A stretch of 44,244 nt of DNA from Pseudomonadales bacterium (lineage in GTDB: Bacteria > Pseudomonadota > Gammaproteobacteria > Pseudomonadales > Ketobacteraceae): assembly GCA_020062665.1 (NCBI GenBank), contig JAGUVW010000048.1:1-44244 (forward strand). The letters are read 5' to 3'. The notes beneath the pieces are model-generated. The model searched no databases. It was not told the origin of the DNA and worked only from the letters and a program-made list of their open reading frames with translations. Positions 34,443 to 44,048 of this stretch are shown in pieces; position 1 is the stretch's first letter; each line of letters begins with the position of its first letter. The translations under genes were made by a program, and so were the position numbers.

Positions 34443-36563
34443 TCAGCCGAGCTTTTCCATCAGATATTCCTGCGCCGAAATGCGTGCCTCGCCTTCTGCC
34501 GGCTGCAGGTGGGTGTAAGTCCCGTCGCTGTTCATCCTCCAGGCCTGGCAGTTGTCTTTCAGATAGATTTCCAGGCCTTCGTGATACACCCGCTGTGCCA
34601 GCTTGGGTTCGAGCACCGGAAAGCAGATTTCCACCCGCCGGAACAGATTGCGCTCCATCAGATCCGCGCTGGCAAAGTAGATCTTGAACTCGCCGTTGCG
34701 GTGGAAATAGAAAACCCGTGAGTGTTCCAGGAATCGCCCCACTACCGAACGCACTTCGATGTTGTCGGATACGCCGGGAATGCCCGGGCGCAGCGCGCAC
34801 ATGCCGCGCACGATCAGCTTGATTTCGACGCCCGCCTGGGAAGCGCGGTACAGCATCTCGATGGTTTTGGTTTCGGTGAGCGAGTTGCACTTGAGGATGA
34901 TGCGCGCCGGTAATCCTTTGAGCGCGTTACTGCGTTCTTCCTCGATATGCTGCGCCAGCAATTCCTGCTGCAGAGTGAACGGTGAGTGGTACAGGTATTT
35001 CAGCTGCGCCGGGCGGCCCATGCCGGTGAGTTCCTGGAAAATCTTGTGCACGTCTTCTGCCAGTTCCTCGTTGGCGGACAGCAGGCTGTAGTCGGAATAA
35101 ATGCGTGCGTTGCCGGCGTGATAGTTGCCGGTGCCCAGGTGCACGTAGCGGCGCAGGCGCTGGCCTTCGCGGCGCACGATCAGCATCATTTTCGCGTGGG
35201 TCTTGTAGCCGACGATGCCGTACACCACGATGGCGCCGGCTTCCTGCAAGCGCGTCGCCATGGCGATGTTGGATTCCTCGTCGAAACGGGCGCGCAGTTC
35301 CACCACGGCGGTGACTTCCTTGCCGTTGCGGGCGGCTTCCACCAGCAGGTCGAGAATTTCCGAGTTGGAACCGGTGCGGTACAGGGTCTGCTTGATGGCC
35401 ACCACGTTCGGATCGCGGGCGGCCTGACGCAGGAACTGGATCACCGGCGCGAAGGATTCATAGGGATGGTTGAGCAGGATGTCCTGGTTGCCGATCACTT
35501 CCAGCAGGCGGTCGCTGCGTTGCAACAGGCCCGGCACTTTCGGCTTGTGGGGCGTGAACAGCATGTTGGAACGGGTGATGTCCATCACCGGCAGCATGCG
35601 GGTGAGGTTCACCGGGCCGTTCACCTTGAACAGCTGATGGTCGTCGAGGCCGAATTTATTCAGCAGAAAATCCACCAGGTTGTCCGGCATGTTGTCCGCC
35701 ACTTCCAGCCGCACTTCCTCGCCGTAGCGGCGCGAGAACAGTTCGCCTTTCAGCGCGGTGGAGAGGTCTTCGACTTTTTCTTCATCGAGGAACAGGTCGG
35801 AGTTGCGGGTGAGGCGGAACTGGTAGCAGCCGGTGGCTTTCATGCCGGGAAACAGGTAGCCGGCGTGATAGTGGATCACCGACGACAGGAACACGTAATT
35901 GTCGCCGCCTTCGCAGATGTCATCCGGCAGGCGGATGATGCGGGACAGGGATTTGGGCGCCGGCACCACCGCCAGACCCAGCTGGCGACCGAACGCATCC
36001 TTGCCTTCCAGCGTCACGATGAAGTTGAGGCTCTTGTTCACCAGCAGCGGGAACGGGTGCGCCAGGTCGAGGCCGATCGGTGTCATCACCGGCGCCACCT
36101 GCTGGCGGAAATAGTGCTTGATCCACTGCACCTGCGGCGCGGTCCATTTTTCGCGGGCGATGAAATGGATGTTCTCCGCCGCCAGGGCCGGCAACAGGTC
36201 TTCGTTAAACAGTTTGTACTGGCGCTCCACCGCCGTGCGGCAGCGCTCGCTGATCACCCGCAGCACTTCCTGGGGATGCATGCCGTCGGCTTCCGGCCGC
36301 GCCTGATTGTAGGAGATGTCCCGCTGCAGGCCCGCCAGACGGATTTCGAAAAACTCGTCCATGTTGCTGGAAAAAATCATCAGGAAGCGCAGGCGTTCCA
36401 GTAGCGGCAACGTTTTGTCTTCCGCCTGGGCAAGCACCCGCAGGTTGAATTCCAGCAGGCTCAGGTAGCGGTTGAAATAATAGGCGCTGTTGGTCAGGTC
36501 GATGGGGGGCTGTTCGATGACGTCGGCGGGGGCGGTCGTGGTCATGATATTCATGTCGGTCAT
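34443..36563 (-). CDS. ppk1: polyphosphate kinase 1
   Basis: PPK1 makes long-chain polyphosphate from ATP at the membrane or in the cytoplasm. The 706 residues are of normal length. The N domain opens YYFNRYLSLLEFNLRVLAQAED, followed by SNMDEFFEIRLAGL. The phospholipase-D-like catalytic domains carry H456 in YKTHAKMMLIVRR (the autophosphorylated His of the family) and H614 in LEHSRVFYFH. NPYRTGSNSEI-type segments (KQTLYRTGSNSEIL) line the ATP site. The start at 36563 follows AGGC; ATGs at residues 4 and 7 are alternatives. It is 64 bp downstream of hemB on the same strand, so the two are likely cotranscribed, and it is convergent with the secreted-protein gene (7 bp). Confidence 0.97.
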   Translation of the reverse strand: MTDMNIMTTTAPADVIEQPPIDLTNSAYYFNRYLSLLEFNLRVLAQAEDKTLPLLERLRFLMIFSSNMDEFFEIRLAGLQRDISYNQARPEADGMHPQEVLRVISERCRTAVERQYKLFNEDLLPALAAENIHFIAREKWTAPQVQWIKHYFRQQVAPVMTPIGLDLAHPFPLLVNKSLNFIVTLEGKDAFGRQLGLAVVPAPKSLSRIIRLPDDICEGGDNYVFLSSVIHYHAGYLFPGMKATGCYQFRLTRNSDLFLDEEKVEDLSTALKGELFSRRYGEEVRLEVADNMPDNLVDFLLNKFGLDDHQLFKVNGPVNLTRMLPVMDITRSNMLFTPHKPKVPGLLQRSDRLLEVIGNQDILLNHPYESFAPVIQFLRQAARDPNVVAIKQTLYRTGSNSEILDLLVEAARNGKEVTAVVELRARFDEESNIAMATRLQEAGAIVVYGIVGYKTHAKMMLIVRREGQRLRRYVHLGTGNYHAGNARIYSDYSLLSANEELAEDVHKIFQELTGMGRPAQLKYLYHSPFTLQQELLAQHIEEERSNALKGLPARIILKCNSLTETKTIEMLYRASQAGVEIKLIVRGMCALRPGIPGVSDNIEVRSVVGRFLEHSRVFYFHRNGEFKIYFASADLMERNLFRRVEICFPVLEPKLAQRVYHEGLEIYLKDNCQAWRMNSDGTYTHLQPAEGEARISAQEYLMEKLG

Positions 36564-36627
36564 GGTGATGCCTGTTGACCTTGTCGCGGTGTGCCAGGCA
36601 GATCCTTTGGTAGTGGATGGTCTCGTT

Positions 36628-37668
<1,041 letters not shown>

Positions 37669-37745
37669 CTATAAAACGGAATCACTCCATCATACCCTGT
37701 CGGCGCGTGAGCGTCTCAATCCGGATCAAGGGAAGCAAAGGAATC

Positions 37746-38432
37746 ATGGCAAAAAAACTGGTGTTTCTGGGCGTGCTGGTGGCCGTTGTGCTCATCGCCT
37801 GGTATGTTTTCGATCTTGGACAATATCTGAATTTCTATTACATCCAGGGCCACGCGCCCCACTGGAAAGCCCAGCTGGAGCAGCAGCCGTTGCTGTTTGG
37901 TGCGATTTTCTTTGTGGTGTATGTGCTGGTGACCGGACTGTCGATTCCCGGCGCTGCTGTAATGACCCTGCTGGCCGGTGCGCTGTTCGGCGTGGTGTGG
38001 GGTACCGTGCTGGTGTCGTTCGCCAGCACCCTCGGTGCTACCCTGGCATTTCTGATTGCGCGTTTCGTGGCGCGGGATTTCGTCCAGCAGCGCTTTGCCG
38101 AACAGCTCAAGACCCTGAACGACGGGGTGGAAAAAGAGGGCGGCTTCTACCTGTTCACCCTGCGTCTGGTGCCGGCGTTTCCGTTCTTTCTGATCAATAT
38201 CGCCATGGGGCTGACGCCCATCAAGGTCTGGCAGTTCTATTGGATCAGCCAGGTGGGCATGCTGGCGGGTACCATCGTATATGTGAATGCCGGCACGCAA
38301 CTGGCGCAACTGGAATCGATGAAAGGTATCCTGTCACCGGCGCTGATCGGCTCCTTCGTGGCGCTGGGATTGCTGCCGCTGGTGGCGAAGAAAACCGTGG
38401 CCTGGTTAAGGACGAAACGCGCTCATGCCTGA
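37746..38432 (+). CDS. TVP38/TMEM64 (VTT domain, DedA-superfamily) membrane protein
   Basis: A 228-residue inner-membrane protein. The N-terminal helix (4-25) is followed by four to five more; the VTT/SNARE-associated core is at about 60-180, with FFVVYVLVTGLSIPGAAVMTLLAGALFG and FLIARFVARDFV, then a loop with FTLRLVPAFPFFLINIAMGL. These small-residue and Pro motifs mark DedA-like lipid or small-molecule transporters and scramblases. The ATG at 37746 follows AAAGGA. The next gene, a flavoprotein disulphide reductase, overlaps its stop by 8 bp, so the two are coupled. The same pair is fused or adjacent in various bacteria, suggesting a joint role; the substrate is unknown. Confidence 0.9.
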   Translation: MAKKLVFLGVLVAVVLIAWYVFDLGQYLNFYYIQGHAPHWKAQLEQQPLLFGAIFFVVYVLVTGLSIPGAAVMTLLAGALFGVVWGTVLVSFASTLGATLAFLIARFVARDFVQQRFAEQLKTLNDGVEKEGGFYLFTLRLVPAFPFFLINIAMGLTPIKVWQFYWISQVGMLAGTIVYVNAGTQLAQLESMKGILSPALIGSFVALGLLPLVAKKTVAWLRTKRAHA

Positions 38433-39882
38433 ATTCAACCGACCCAAAAAATTCGACCGCAACCTGATCGTGATCGGCGCCGGCGCGGCCGGATTGGTGA
38501 CGTCGTACATCGCTGCCATGGTGAAGGCGAAAGTCACCCTGATCGAAGGCCACAAGATGGGTGGCGACTGCCTCAACACCGGCTGCGTGCCCAGCAAGAG
38601 CCTGCTGCGCAGCGCCCGCATCATTTCCTACATCAACCGCGCCCGCGAATTCGGCCTGAAAAAAATGACGCCGGAATTCGACTTCGCCGAGGTGATGGAG
38701 CGGGTGCAGCGCAGCGTGCGCGCCATCGAGCCCCATGATTCCATCGAACGCTATACCGAACTGGGGGTGGAGTGCATCAAGGGTTACGCCACCCTGGTGT
38801 CGCCCTGGGAAGTGGAGGTGAACGGCCAGCGTCTGTCCGCCCGCAGCATCGTGATCGCCACCGGCGCCCGCCCGGCGGTGCCGCCGATTCCCGGCCTGGC
38901 CAACACCGGCTATCTGACATCGGACACCGTGTGGGATCTGCGCCAGAAACCCCGCCGCATGGTGGTGCTGGGCGGTGGCCCCATCGGCTCGGAACTGAGC
39001 CAGGCCTTTGCCCGTCTGGGCGTGGAGATCACCCAGATCGAAATGCTGCCCCGCATCCTGTTCCGCGAGGACGAAGACGTGTCCGCCCTGGTGACGGAAA
39101 AATTCAAAAAGGAAGGCATCCGCGTGCTCACCGATCACAAGGTGGTCGCGGTGGAGCAGTACGCCCGCGACAAGGTGGTGATCTGCGAGCACAACGGCCA
39201 GAAAGTGAAGGTATCCTGCGATGAAATCCTGGTGGCAGTGGGCCGCGCACCCAACACCGACGGCCTGGGGCTGGAGGCGCTGGAGATCGAGCTGAACGCC
39301 AATCGCACGCTGAAGGTGGACGAGTTCCTGCGGGTGCCGAAATATCCCCACATCCTGGCTTGCGGCGACGTGGCGGGGCCATTCCAGTTCACCCATGTGG
39401 CGGCCCATCAGGCCTGGTATGCGTCGGTGAACGGGCTGTTCGCGCCGTTCAAGCAGTTCAAGGCGGATTATTCCGTGATCCCCTGGGCGACGTTTACTGA
39501 TCCCGAGGTCGCGCGGGTCGGGTTGAACGAGCAGGACGCGAAGGCGCAGAATATTCCGTATGAAGTGGTGCGCTATGGCATCGACGATCTGGATCGCGCC
39601 ATCGCCGACGAGGAAGCCCACGGTTTTGTGAAGGTGCTGACGGTGCCGGGCAAGGATCGCATTCTGGGTGTCACCATTGTGGGTCATCATGCGGGTGATC
39701 TGATTGCCGAATATGTGCTGGCGATGAAGCACGGCCTGGGGTTGAACAAGCTGCTGGGCACCATTCACATTTATCCCACCATGAACGAAGCCAACAAGTA
39801 CGCCGCGGGGGAGTGGAAGAAGGCCCACAAGCCGGAATGGCTGCTGAAATGGGTGGAGAGGTTTCATCGCTGGCGGTTGTGA
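38425..39882 (+). CDS. class I pyridine nucleotide-disulphide oxidoreductase (mercuric reductase/Lpd-like)
   Basis: A 485-residue FAD flavoprotein. The FAD motif IVIGAGAAGL (15-24) precedes the redox-active C49/C54 in GGDCLNTGCVPSKSL. The NAD(P) motif VVLGGGPIGSEL is near 175-186, and a second FAD segment, ACGDVAGPFQFTHVAAHQA, is near 312. The dimer-interface His-Glu pair is present in HIYPTMNEANKYA. It has no N-terminal metal-binding domain and no C-terminal vicinal Cys, so it is not a classical MerA. It overlaps the TVP38-like gene by 8 bp. Candidate substrates are glutathione-like or lipoyl thiols or a membrane quinone; undecided. It is followed by elbB. Confidence 0.92.
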   Translation: MPEFNRPKKFDRNLIVIGAGAAGLVTSYIAAMVKAKVTLIEGHKMGGDCLNTGCVPSKSLLRSARIISYINRAREFGLKKMTPEFDFAEVMERVQRSVRAIEPHDSIERYTELGVECIKGYATLVSPWEVEVNGQRLSARSIVIATGARPAVPPIPGLANTGYLTSDTVWDLRQKPRRMVVLGGGPIGSELSQAFARLGVEITQIEMLPRILFREDEDVSALVTEKFKKEGIRVLTDHKVVAVEQYARDKVVICEHNGQKVKVSCDEILVAVGRAPNTDGLGLEALEIELNANRTLKVDEFLRVPKYPHILACGDVAGPFQFTHVAAHQAWYASVNGLFAPFKQFKADYSVIPWATFTDPEVARVGLNEQDAKAQNIPYEVVRYGIDDLDRAIADEEAHGFVKVLTVPGKDRILGVTIVGHHAGDLIAEYVLAMKHGLGLNKLLGTIHIYPTMNEANKYAAGEWKKAHKPEWLLKWVERFHRWRL

Positions 39883-39903
39883 TTGTTTAACAAGGAGCAA
39901 ACC

Positions 39904-40560
39904 ATGTCCAAGAAAGTAGCAGTCGTTCTCTCAGGATGCGGCGTTTACGACGGCGCCGAAATCTACGAAGCCACCTTGGTGCAGCTGCGCCTCGACGAAG
40001 CCGGCATCGAATTCCAGTGCATGGCGCCCAACGTGGACCAGATGCACGTCATCAACCACCTCACCGGCGAAGAAATGAAAGAAAAGCGCAACGTGCTGGT
40101 GGAATCCGCCCGCCTGTGCCGGGGCAAGATCATCGACCTGGCCAAGGCCAATCCTGCCGACTACGCCGCCGTGATTTTCCCCGGTGGATTCGGCGCCGCC
40201 AAGAACCTCTGCAACTTCGCGGTAAAAGGGCCTGACATGCAGGTCAACCCCGACGTGGTGAAATTCGTCCAGGGCATGCATGCGCAGAAAAAGCCCATCG
40301 GCCTGATCTGCATCGCCCCCGCCATGGCGCCCAAACTGTTCGGCAAGGGTGTGAAATGCACGGTGGGCGATAACGCTGATCCGGCAGCCGATGCGGTGCG
40401 GGCCATGGGGGGTGATCACCGGGGCTGTCCGGTGGATCAATTCACCATCGACGAAGACCACAACCTCATAACGACGCCGGCCTACATGCTGGCCGGCCGC
40501 ATCAGCGAAGCGTCAGCGGGCATCACCCAGCTGGTGAACGCGGTCATTCAGCGGATGTAG
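39904..40560 (+). CDS. elbB: ElbB isoprenoid-biosynthesis glyoxalase, DJ-1/PfpI-like
   Basis: A 218-residue cytoplasmic protein of the DJ-1/PfpI superfamily, recognisable as ElbB by VAVVLSGCGVYDGAEIYEA at the N-terminus and FPGGFGAAKNLCNFAVKG (92-109). The nucleophile elbow is C136 in PIGLICIAPAM. E. coli ElbB has glyoxalase-type activity and was linked to early isoprenoid synthesis. AAGGAG precedes the ATG at 39904; an ATG at 39883 adds MFNKEQT. It is 21 bp after the flavoprotein gene in the same direction, so it may belong to that operon. A gap of 173 bp without a clear promoter follows. Confidence 0.93.
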   Translation: MSKKVAVVLSGCGVYDGAEIYEATLVQLRLDEAGIEFQCMAPNVDQMHVINHLTGEEMKEKRNVLVESARLCRGKIIDLAKANPADYAAVIFPGGFGAAKNLCNFAVKGPDMQVNPDVVKFVQGMHAQKKPIGLICIAPAMAPKLFGKGVKCTVGDNADPAADAVRAMGGDHRGCPVDQFTIDEDHNLITTPAYMLAGRISEASAGITQLVNAVIQRM

Positions 40561-40733
40561 CACAACCAGCATTAGCGGGGCTTGGCTTACAAGGGCGCCT
40601 TATTGCGGCAGGGCAGACAGGGCAGAAAAGCAAGCAAAACTTGGTTAGGGACGCTGTTGCGACAGTGTTCCCGTGCCACGCGCTACACTGAAATGGTCTA
40701 CAGTTATTTAGACTGCGGCCTAGTTGTAGCCCA

Positions 40734-41999
40734 ATGAACGACTCGAAAAAAACTTACAAAGAACGTCAACTCGTCAAGGTGCCCACCGGTGAGCTGGAAT
40801 TGGGCATGCACGTGGCCAAGCTGGATCGACCTTGGCTCGAAACGCCGTTCATGTTGCAGGGATTCCCCATCAACAAGCAGGAAGACCTCGACGCCCTGCG
40901 CAATATCTGCGAGTACGTTTACATTGACGTGCTCAAGTCGCACTACCTAAGCCCCGATTTGCGAACCAATCCGCTCACCCCGGGTTCCCCCACCGTTCAG
41001 TATCAAACCACCACCACAGTCGAGCAGGAAATCCGTGCCGCATCGGTGGCTTATCAGAAGAATCTGGAAGAAATAAAGTCCCTGCTTCAGAACATCGGTC
41101 GGGGAAACGACGCGCCCCATGCAGCGTTGCTGAAGCAGCACGTGCATGAGTGCGTGGATTCCATTGAGCGCAACCCATCGGCCATGATGTGGCTGACTCG
41201 CATCAAGCACGCCGACCAGTACACGGCGGAACACTGCGTCAACGTCGGTGTTCTGGCCATGACGCTGGGCCGGCACCTGGGGTTGGAGCGTCGGCAACTG
41301 GAAATGTTGGGGCTGGCCGGAGTGCTGCACGATGTGGGAAAAATGAAGCTCGACCAGGACATCCTCTTCAAAAAGGGGCGCCTGACGCGCGAAGAGTTTG
41401 ATCACGTAAAAGCACATACGACGCTTGGCAAACAGCTGTTGCAGGCCGATCCGATGGTGCCAGAAGAAGTCATTGCCGCCGCCTACAGTCATCACGAACG
41501 CATGGATGGTCGTGGCTATCCCGAAGGATTGCCAGAGACCGACATTGGTTTTTATGCGCGCGTGGTCAGCATAGTGGATGCCTACGATGCCATCACCAGC
41601 CGGCGTTGCTACAGCGCTCCTCAGTCGTCGGCCCAGGCGCTGAAAATTCTCTACGACGCCGCCGGAAGCCAGTTCGATCAGAAACTGGTAGTGAAATTCA
41701 TTGAGTCCATCGGCATCTATCCACCGGGCAGCGTGGTGGAAATGGATTCGGGGGAAGTGGGTGTGGTGTTGTCCGCCGATCCTGACAATCGCCTGCTGCC
41801 AAAAATCGCGTTGTTGCGGGATGCGGACAAGAATCCTGCTCCACAGCGCATCATCGATCTGAAGCTGGAGCGGAAGAAAGCAAGCGGCGTTCAGCACCGC
41901 ATCAAAACAGTCCTGACCGACGGCGCCTATGGCATCGATCTGGAAGAATTCACCCGCTACAACATCAATCTGGCCGGCGTGCGCCCGCCCACCACCTGA
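40734..41999 (+). CDS. HD-GYP cyclic-di-GMP phosphodiesterase with DUF3391 N-domain
   Basis: A 421-residue cytoplasmic protein. Residues 11-130 form the DUF3391 region (LVKVPTGELELGMHVAKLDRPW, FMLQGFPINKQEDL). The HD-GYP domain follows, with AEHCVNVG (H167), HD at 199-200 in GVLHDVGKMKLD, H228 in VKAHTTLG, HH at 253-254, and GYP at 261-263 in ERMDGRGYPEGL. All metal ligands are present, so it should cleave c-di-GMP. A C-terminal tail of about 80 residues includes a small beta module (PGSVVEMDSGEVGVVLSADP). There is no membrane segment or receiver, so its input is unclear. The ATG lacks a strong ribosome site; no better start is visible. Confidence 0.94.
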   Translation: MNDSKKTYKERQLVKVPTGELELGMHVAKLDRPWLETPFMLQGFPINKQEDLDALRNICEYVYIDVLKSHYLSPDLRTNPLTPGSPTVQYQTTTTVEQEIRAASVAYQKNLEEIKSLLQNIGRGNDAPHAALLKQHVHECVDSIERNPSAMMWLTRIKHADQYTAEHCVNVGVLAMTLGRHLGLERRQLEMLGLAGVLHDVGKMKLDQDILFKKGRLTREEFDHVKAHTTLGKQLLQADPMVPEEVIAAAYSHHERMDGRGYPEGLPETDIGFYARVVSIVDAYDAITSRRCYSAPQSSAQALKILYDAAGSQFDQKLVVKFIESIGIYPPGSVVEMDSGEVGVVLSADPDNRLLPKIALLRDADKNPAPQRIIDLKLERKKASGVQHRIKTVLTDGAYGIDLEEFTRYNINLAGVRPPTT

Positions 42000-42005
42000 G
42001 CCTGG

Positions 42006-43910
42006 TCACGACAGCTCGTTTTCCATTTGCTGCAGCTGCTCCGACAGTTCCATCCACGCCATTTCCTTCTCTTCCAGTGTTGCCGAGATCTCGCGCTGCT
42101 GTTTCAGCAGGTCGGCCAGTTTGGCCTTGTTGCTGCTGTCATAGATGGCGGGATCGGCCAGCTGTTCTTCCAGCTCTTTCTTGCCGGTTTCCAGCTTGGC
42201 GATGTCGGCTTCCAGCTTGTCGATCTGCTTTTTCAGTGGCCGCAGCTGGTTGCGGATTTCGGCGGCACGCTGGCGATCGGCCTTGCGGTCGCGCTTGGCG
42301 TCGGCGGCATCGGGATCGTTACTATTCTGCAGTTGTTGGGCGCGGTAATCGTTCAGCCACTTCGCGTAGTCATCCAGATCGCCGTTGAAGATATCCACCT
42401 TGCCGTCGGCCACCAGAAAGAGATCATCGGTGGTGGCGCGCAACAGGGAGCGATCGTGGGATACCAGCACCAGCGCGCCTTCGTAATCCTGCAGCGCCAG
42501 GGTGAGGGCGTGGCGCATTTCCAGATCCAGATGGTTGGTGGGCTCGTCCAGCAATAACAGGTTGGGTTTGTGCCAGATGATCAGTGCCAGTGCCAGGCGT
42601 GCCTTTTCACCACCCGAGAAGCGTCCAATGCTGTCATGCACGGCGTCGCCATGAAAACCAAATCCGCCCAGGTATTTGCGCAGGGTCTGCTCGTCGGTTT
42701 TCGGCGCATTGCGCTGCATGGTCAGCAGCGGCGTGGCGTTCATGTCCAACTGATCCAGCTGGTGCTGGGCAAAGTAGCCGATCTTGCAGTGCTCGCCGGG
42801 AATGCGACGGCCACTCAGCAGATCGATCTCGCCCGCCAGTGTCTTGATCAGCGTGGATTTGCCGGCGCCATTGGGGCCGATCAGGCCGATGCGGCTGGCC
42901 GGGCGCAGCTGCAGCGCCACCTTGTGCAGGATCGGCTTGCCGGGATAACCCAGTTCAGCGTCACCGATATCCAGCAGCGGATTCGACACTTTTTCCGCTG
43001 CGGGAATGGTGAAATGAAACGGCGAATCCACGTGGGCCGGCGCGATCTTTTCCATCCGCTCCAGCATCTTGATCCGGCTCTGCGCCTGCTTGGCCTTGCT
43101 GGCCTTGGCCTTGAAACGGTCGATGAACGACTGCAGGTGTGCCACTTCCCGCTGCTGCTTTTCAAATGCGGATTGCTGGTTCGCCAGTCGTGCCGCGCGC
43201 TGGATTTCGAACGCGGAATAGTTGCCGCTGTAATAATTCAGCGCCTGATGTTCGATATGCAGGATGTGCTGCGACACAGCGTCGATGAATTCGCGGTCGT
43301 GGGAAATCAGGATCAGGGTGCCGGGATAATTGCGCAGCCAGTCTTCCAGCCAGAGGATGGCATCCAGATCCAGGTGGTTGGTGGGTTCGTCCAGCAGCAT
43401 CATGTCGCTGGGGCACATCAGGGTTTGGGCCAGGTTCAGACGCATGCGCCAGCCGCCGGAAAATGACTTCACCGGCAACTGGAATTGCGCCTGGGTGAAG
43501 CCGAGGCCGTTGAGCAGCTTCGCCGCTCGCGACTCTGCCGTGTAGGCATCGATATCCGCCAGTTGCTGGTGCAGTTCGCCGATGCGATGAGCGTCATGAT
43601 CGGTTTCTGCCTGCGTCAGCTCCCGTTGCAGGCGACGCAGGGCCTGATCGCCATCCAGTACATAATCCAGCGCCAGCGTGTCGAGAGCTTCCACCTCCTG
43701 CGCCATGTGCGCCACCCGCCATTGCGCAGGCACCTGACACTCGCCGCTGTCGGCGTGCAGGGTGCCCTGCAGCAGGGCAAACAGCGAGGACTTGCCGCAG
43801 CCGTTATGGCCCACCAGCGCGATGTGCCAGCCGGGGTAGGCAGTCAGGTTGGCGTCTTTGAGCAGGCATTTGCTGCCGCGATAGAGGGCGACGGATTTGA
43901 GCTGGATCAT
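42006..43910 (-). CDS. yheS: ABC-F ATPase, YheS type
   Basis: A 634-residue soluble protein with two ABC nucleotide-binding domains and no membrane part. Walker A is GHNGCGKSS in the first and GPNGAGKST in the second. Signatures are FSGGWRMRLNLAQ and FSGGEKARLALAL, each with LLLDEPTNHLDLD, and a P-site tRNA-interaction linker lies between them (FIDRFKAKASKAKQAQSRIKMLERM). A charged coiled coil closes the protein (about 545-634). ABC-F proteins act on stalled ribosomes; E. coli YheS is collinear. The start at 43910 is preferred over 43949 because MIQLKSVALYRG matches the family. It converges with the HD-GYP gene. Confidence 0.94.
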   Translation of the reverse strand: MIQLKSVALYRGSKCLLKDANLTAYPGWHIALVGHNGCGKSSLFALLQGTLHADSGECQVPAQWRVAHMAQEVEALDTLALDYVLDGDQALRRLQRELTQAETDHDAHRIGELHQQLADIDAYTAESRAAKLLNGLGFTQAQFQLPVKSFSGGWRMRLNLAQTLMCPSDMMLLDEPTNHLDLDAILWLEDWLRNYPGTLILISHDREFIDAVSQHILHIEHQALNYYSGNYSAFEIQRAARLANQQSAFEKQQREVAHLQSFIDRFKAKASKAKQAQSRIKMLERMEKIAPAHVDSPFHFTIPAAEKVSNPLLDIGDAELGYPGKPILHKVALQLRPASRIGLIGPNGAGKSTLIKTLAGEIDLLSGRRIPGEHCKIGYFAQHQLDQLDMNATPLLTMQRNAPKTDEQTLRKYLGGFGFHGDAVHDSIGRFSGGEKARLALALIIWHKPNLLLLDEPTNHLDLEMRHALTLALQDYEGALVLVSHDRSLLRATTDDLFLVADGKVDIFNGDLDDYAKWLNDYRAQQLQNSNDPDAADAKRDRKADRQRAAEIRNQLRPLKKQIDKLEADIAKLETGKKELEEQLADPAIYDSSNKAKLADLLKQQREISATLEEKEMAWMELSEQLQQMENELS

Positions 43911-43997
43911 GTCGGTTCGGCGTGAAAAGGGGGAGGGCAGGATAACCAAATCCCGCAGGTGAAAAAAGCCTGGGTCGTTCTGTCGGCTGCAGGCAAT

Positions 43998-44030
43998 AAA
44001 AAAGGCCGCTTCGGTGGAAGCGGCCTTTTT
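43998..44030 (-). terminator. intrinsic terminator of the AlgP-like gene
   Basis: GGCCGCTTC (44004-44012), a GGTG loop and GAAGCGGCC (44017-44025) form a perfect 9-bp stem flanked by A and T runs, so it works on both strands. On the minus strand it ends in six T and lies 19 bp after the stop at 44049. Confidence 0.9.
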
Positions 44031-44048
44031 CAGTGCGGGTCAATCCGA

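Noticed and set aside
34986-36404. Open frame of 472 codons opposite ppk1
   Set aside because: It is a shadow of the conserved ppk1 gene caused by GC-rich codon use; its product is a low-complexity His/Gln/Val/Gly-rich chain without recognisable motifs.
38425-39882. Mercury resistance (merA)
   Set aside because: There is no N-terminal metal-binding domain, no C-terminal Cys pair, and no merR, merT or merP beside it.
38245-39900. Open frame of 551 codons opposite the flavoprotein and TVP38 genes
   Set aside because: Antisense to two clear protein families, with His/Gln/Gly-rich composition typical of shadows in this genome.
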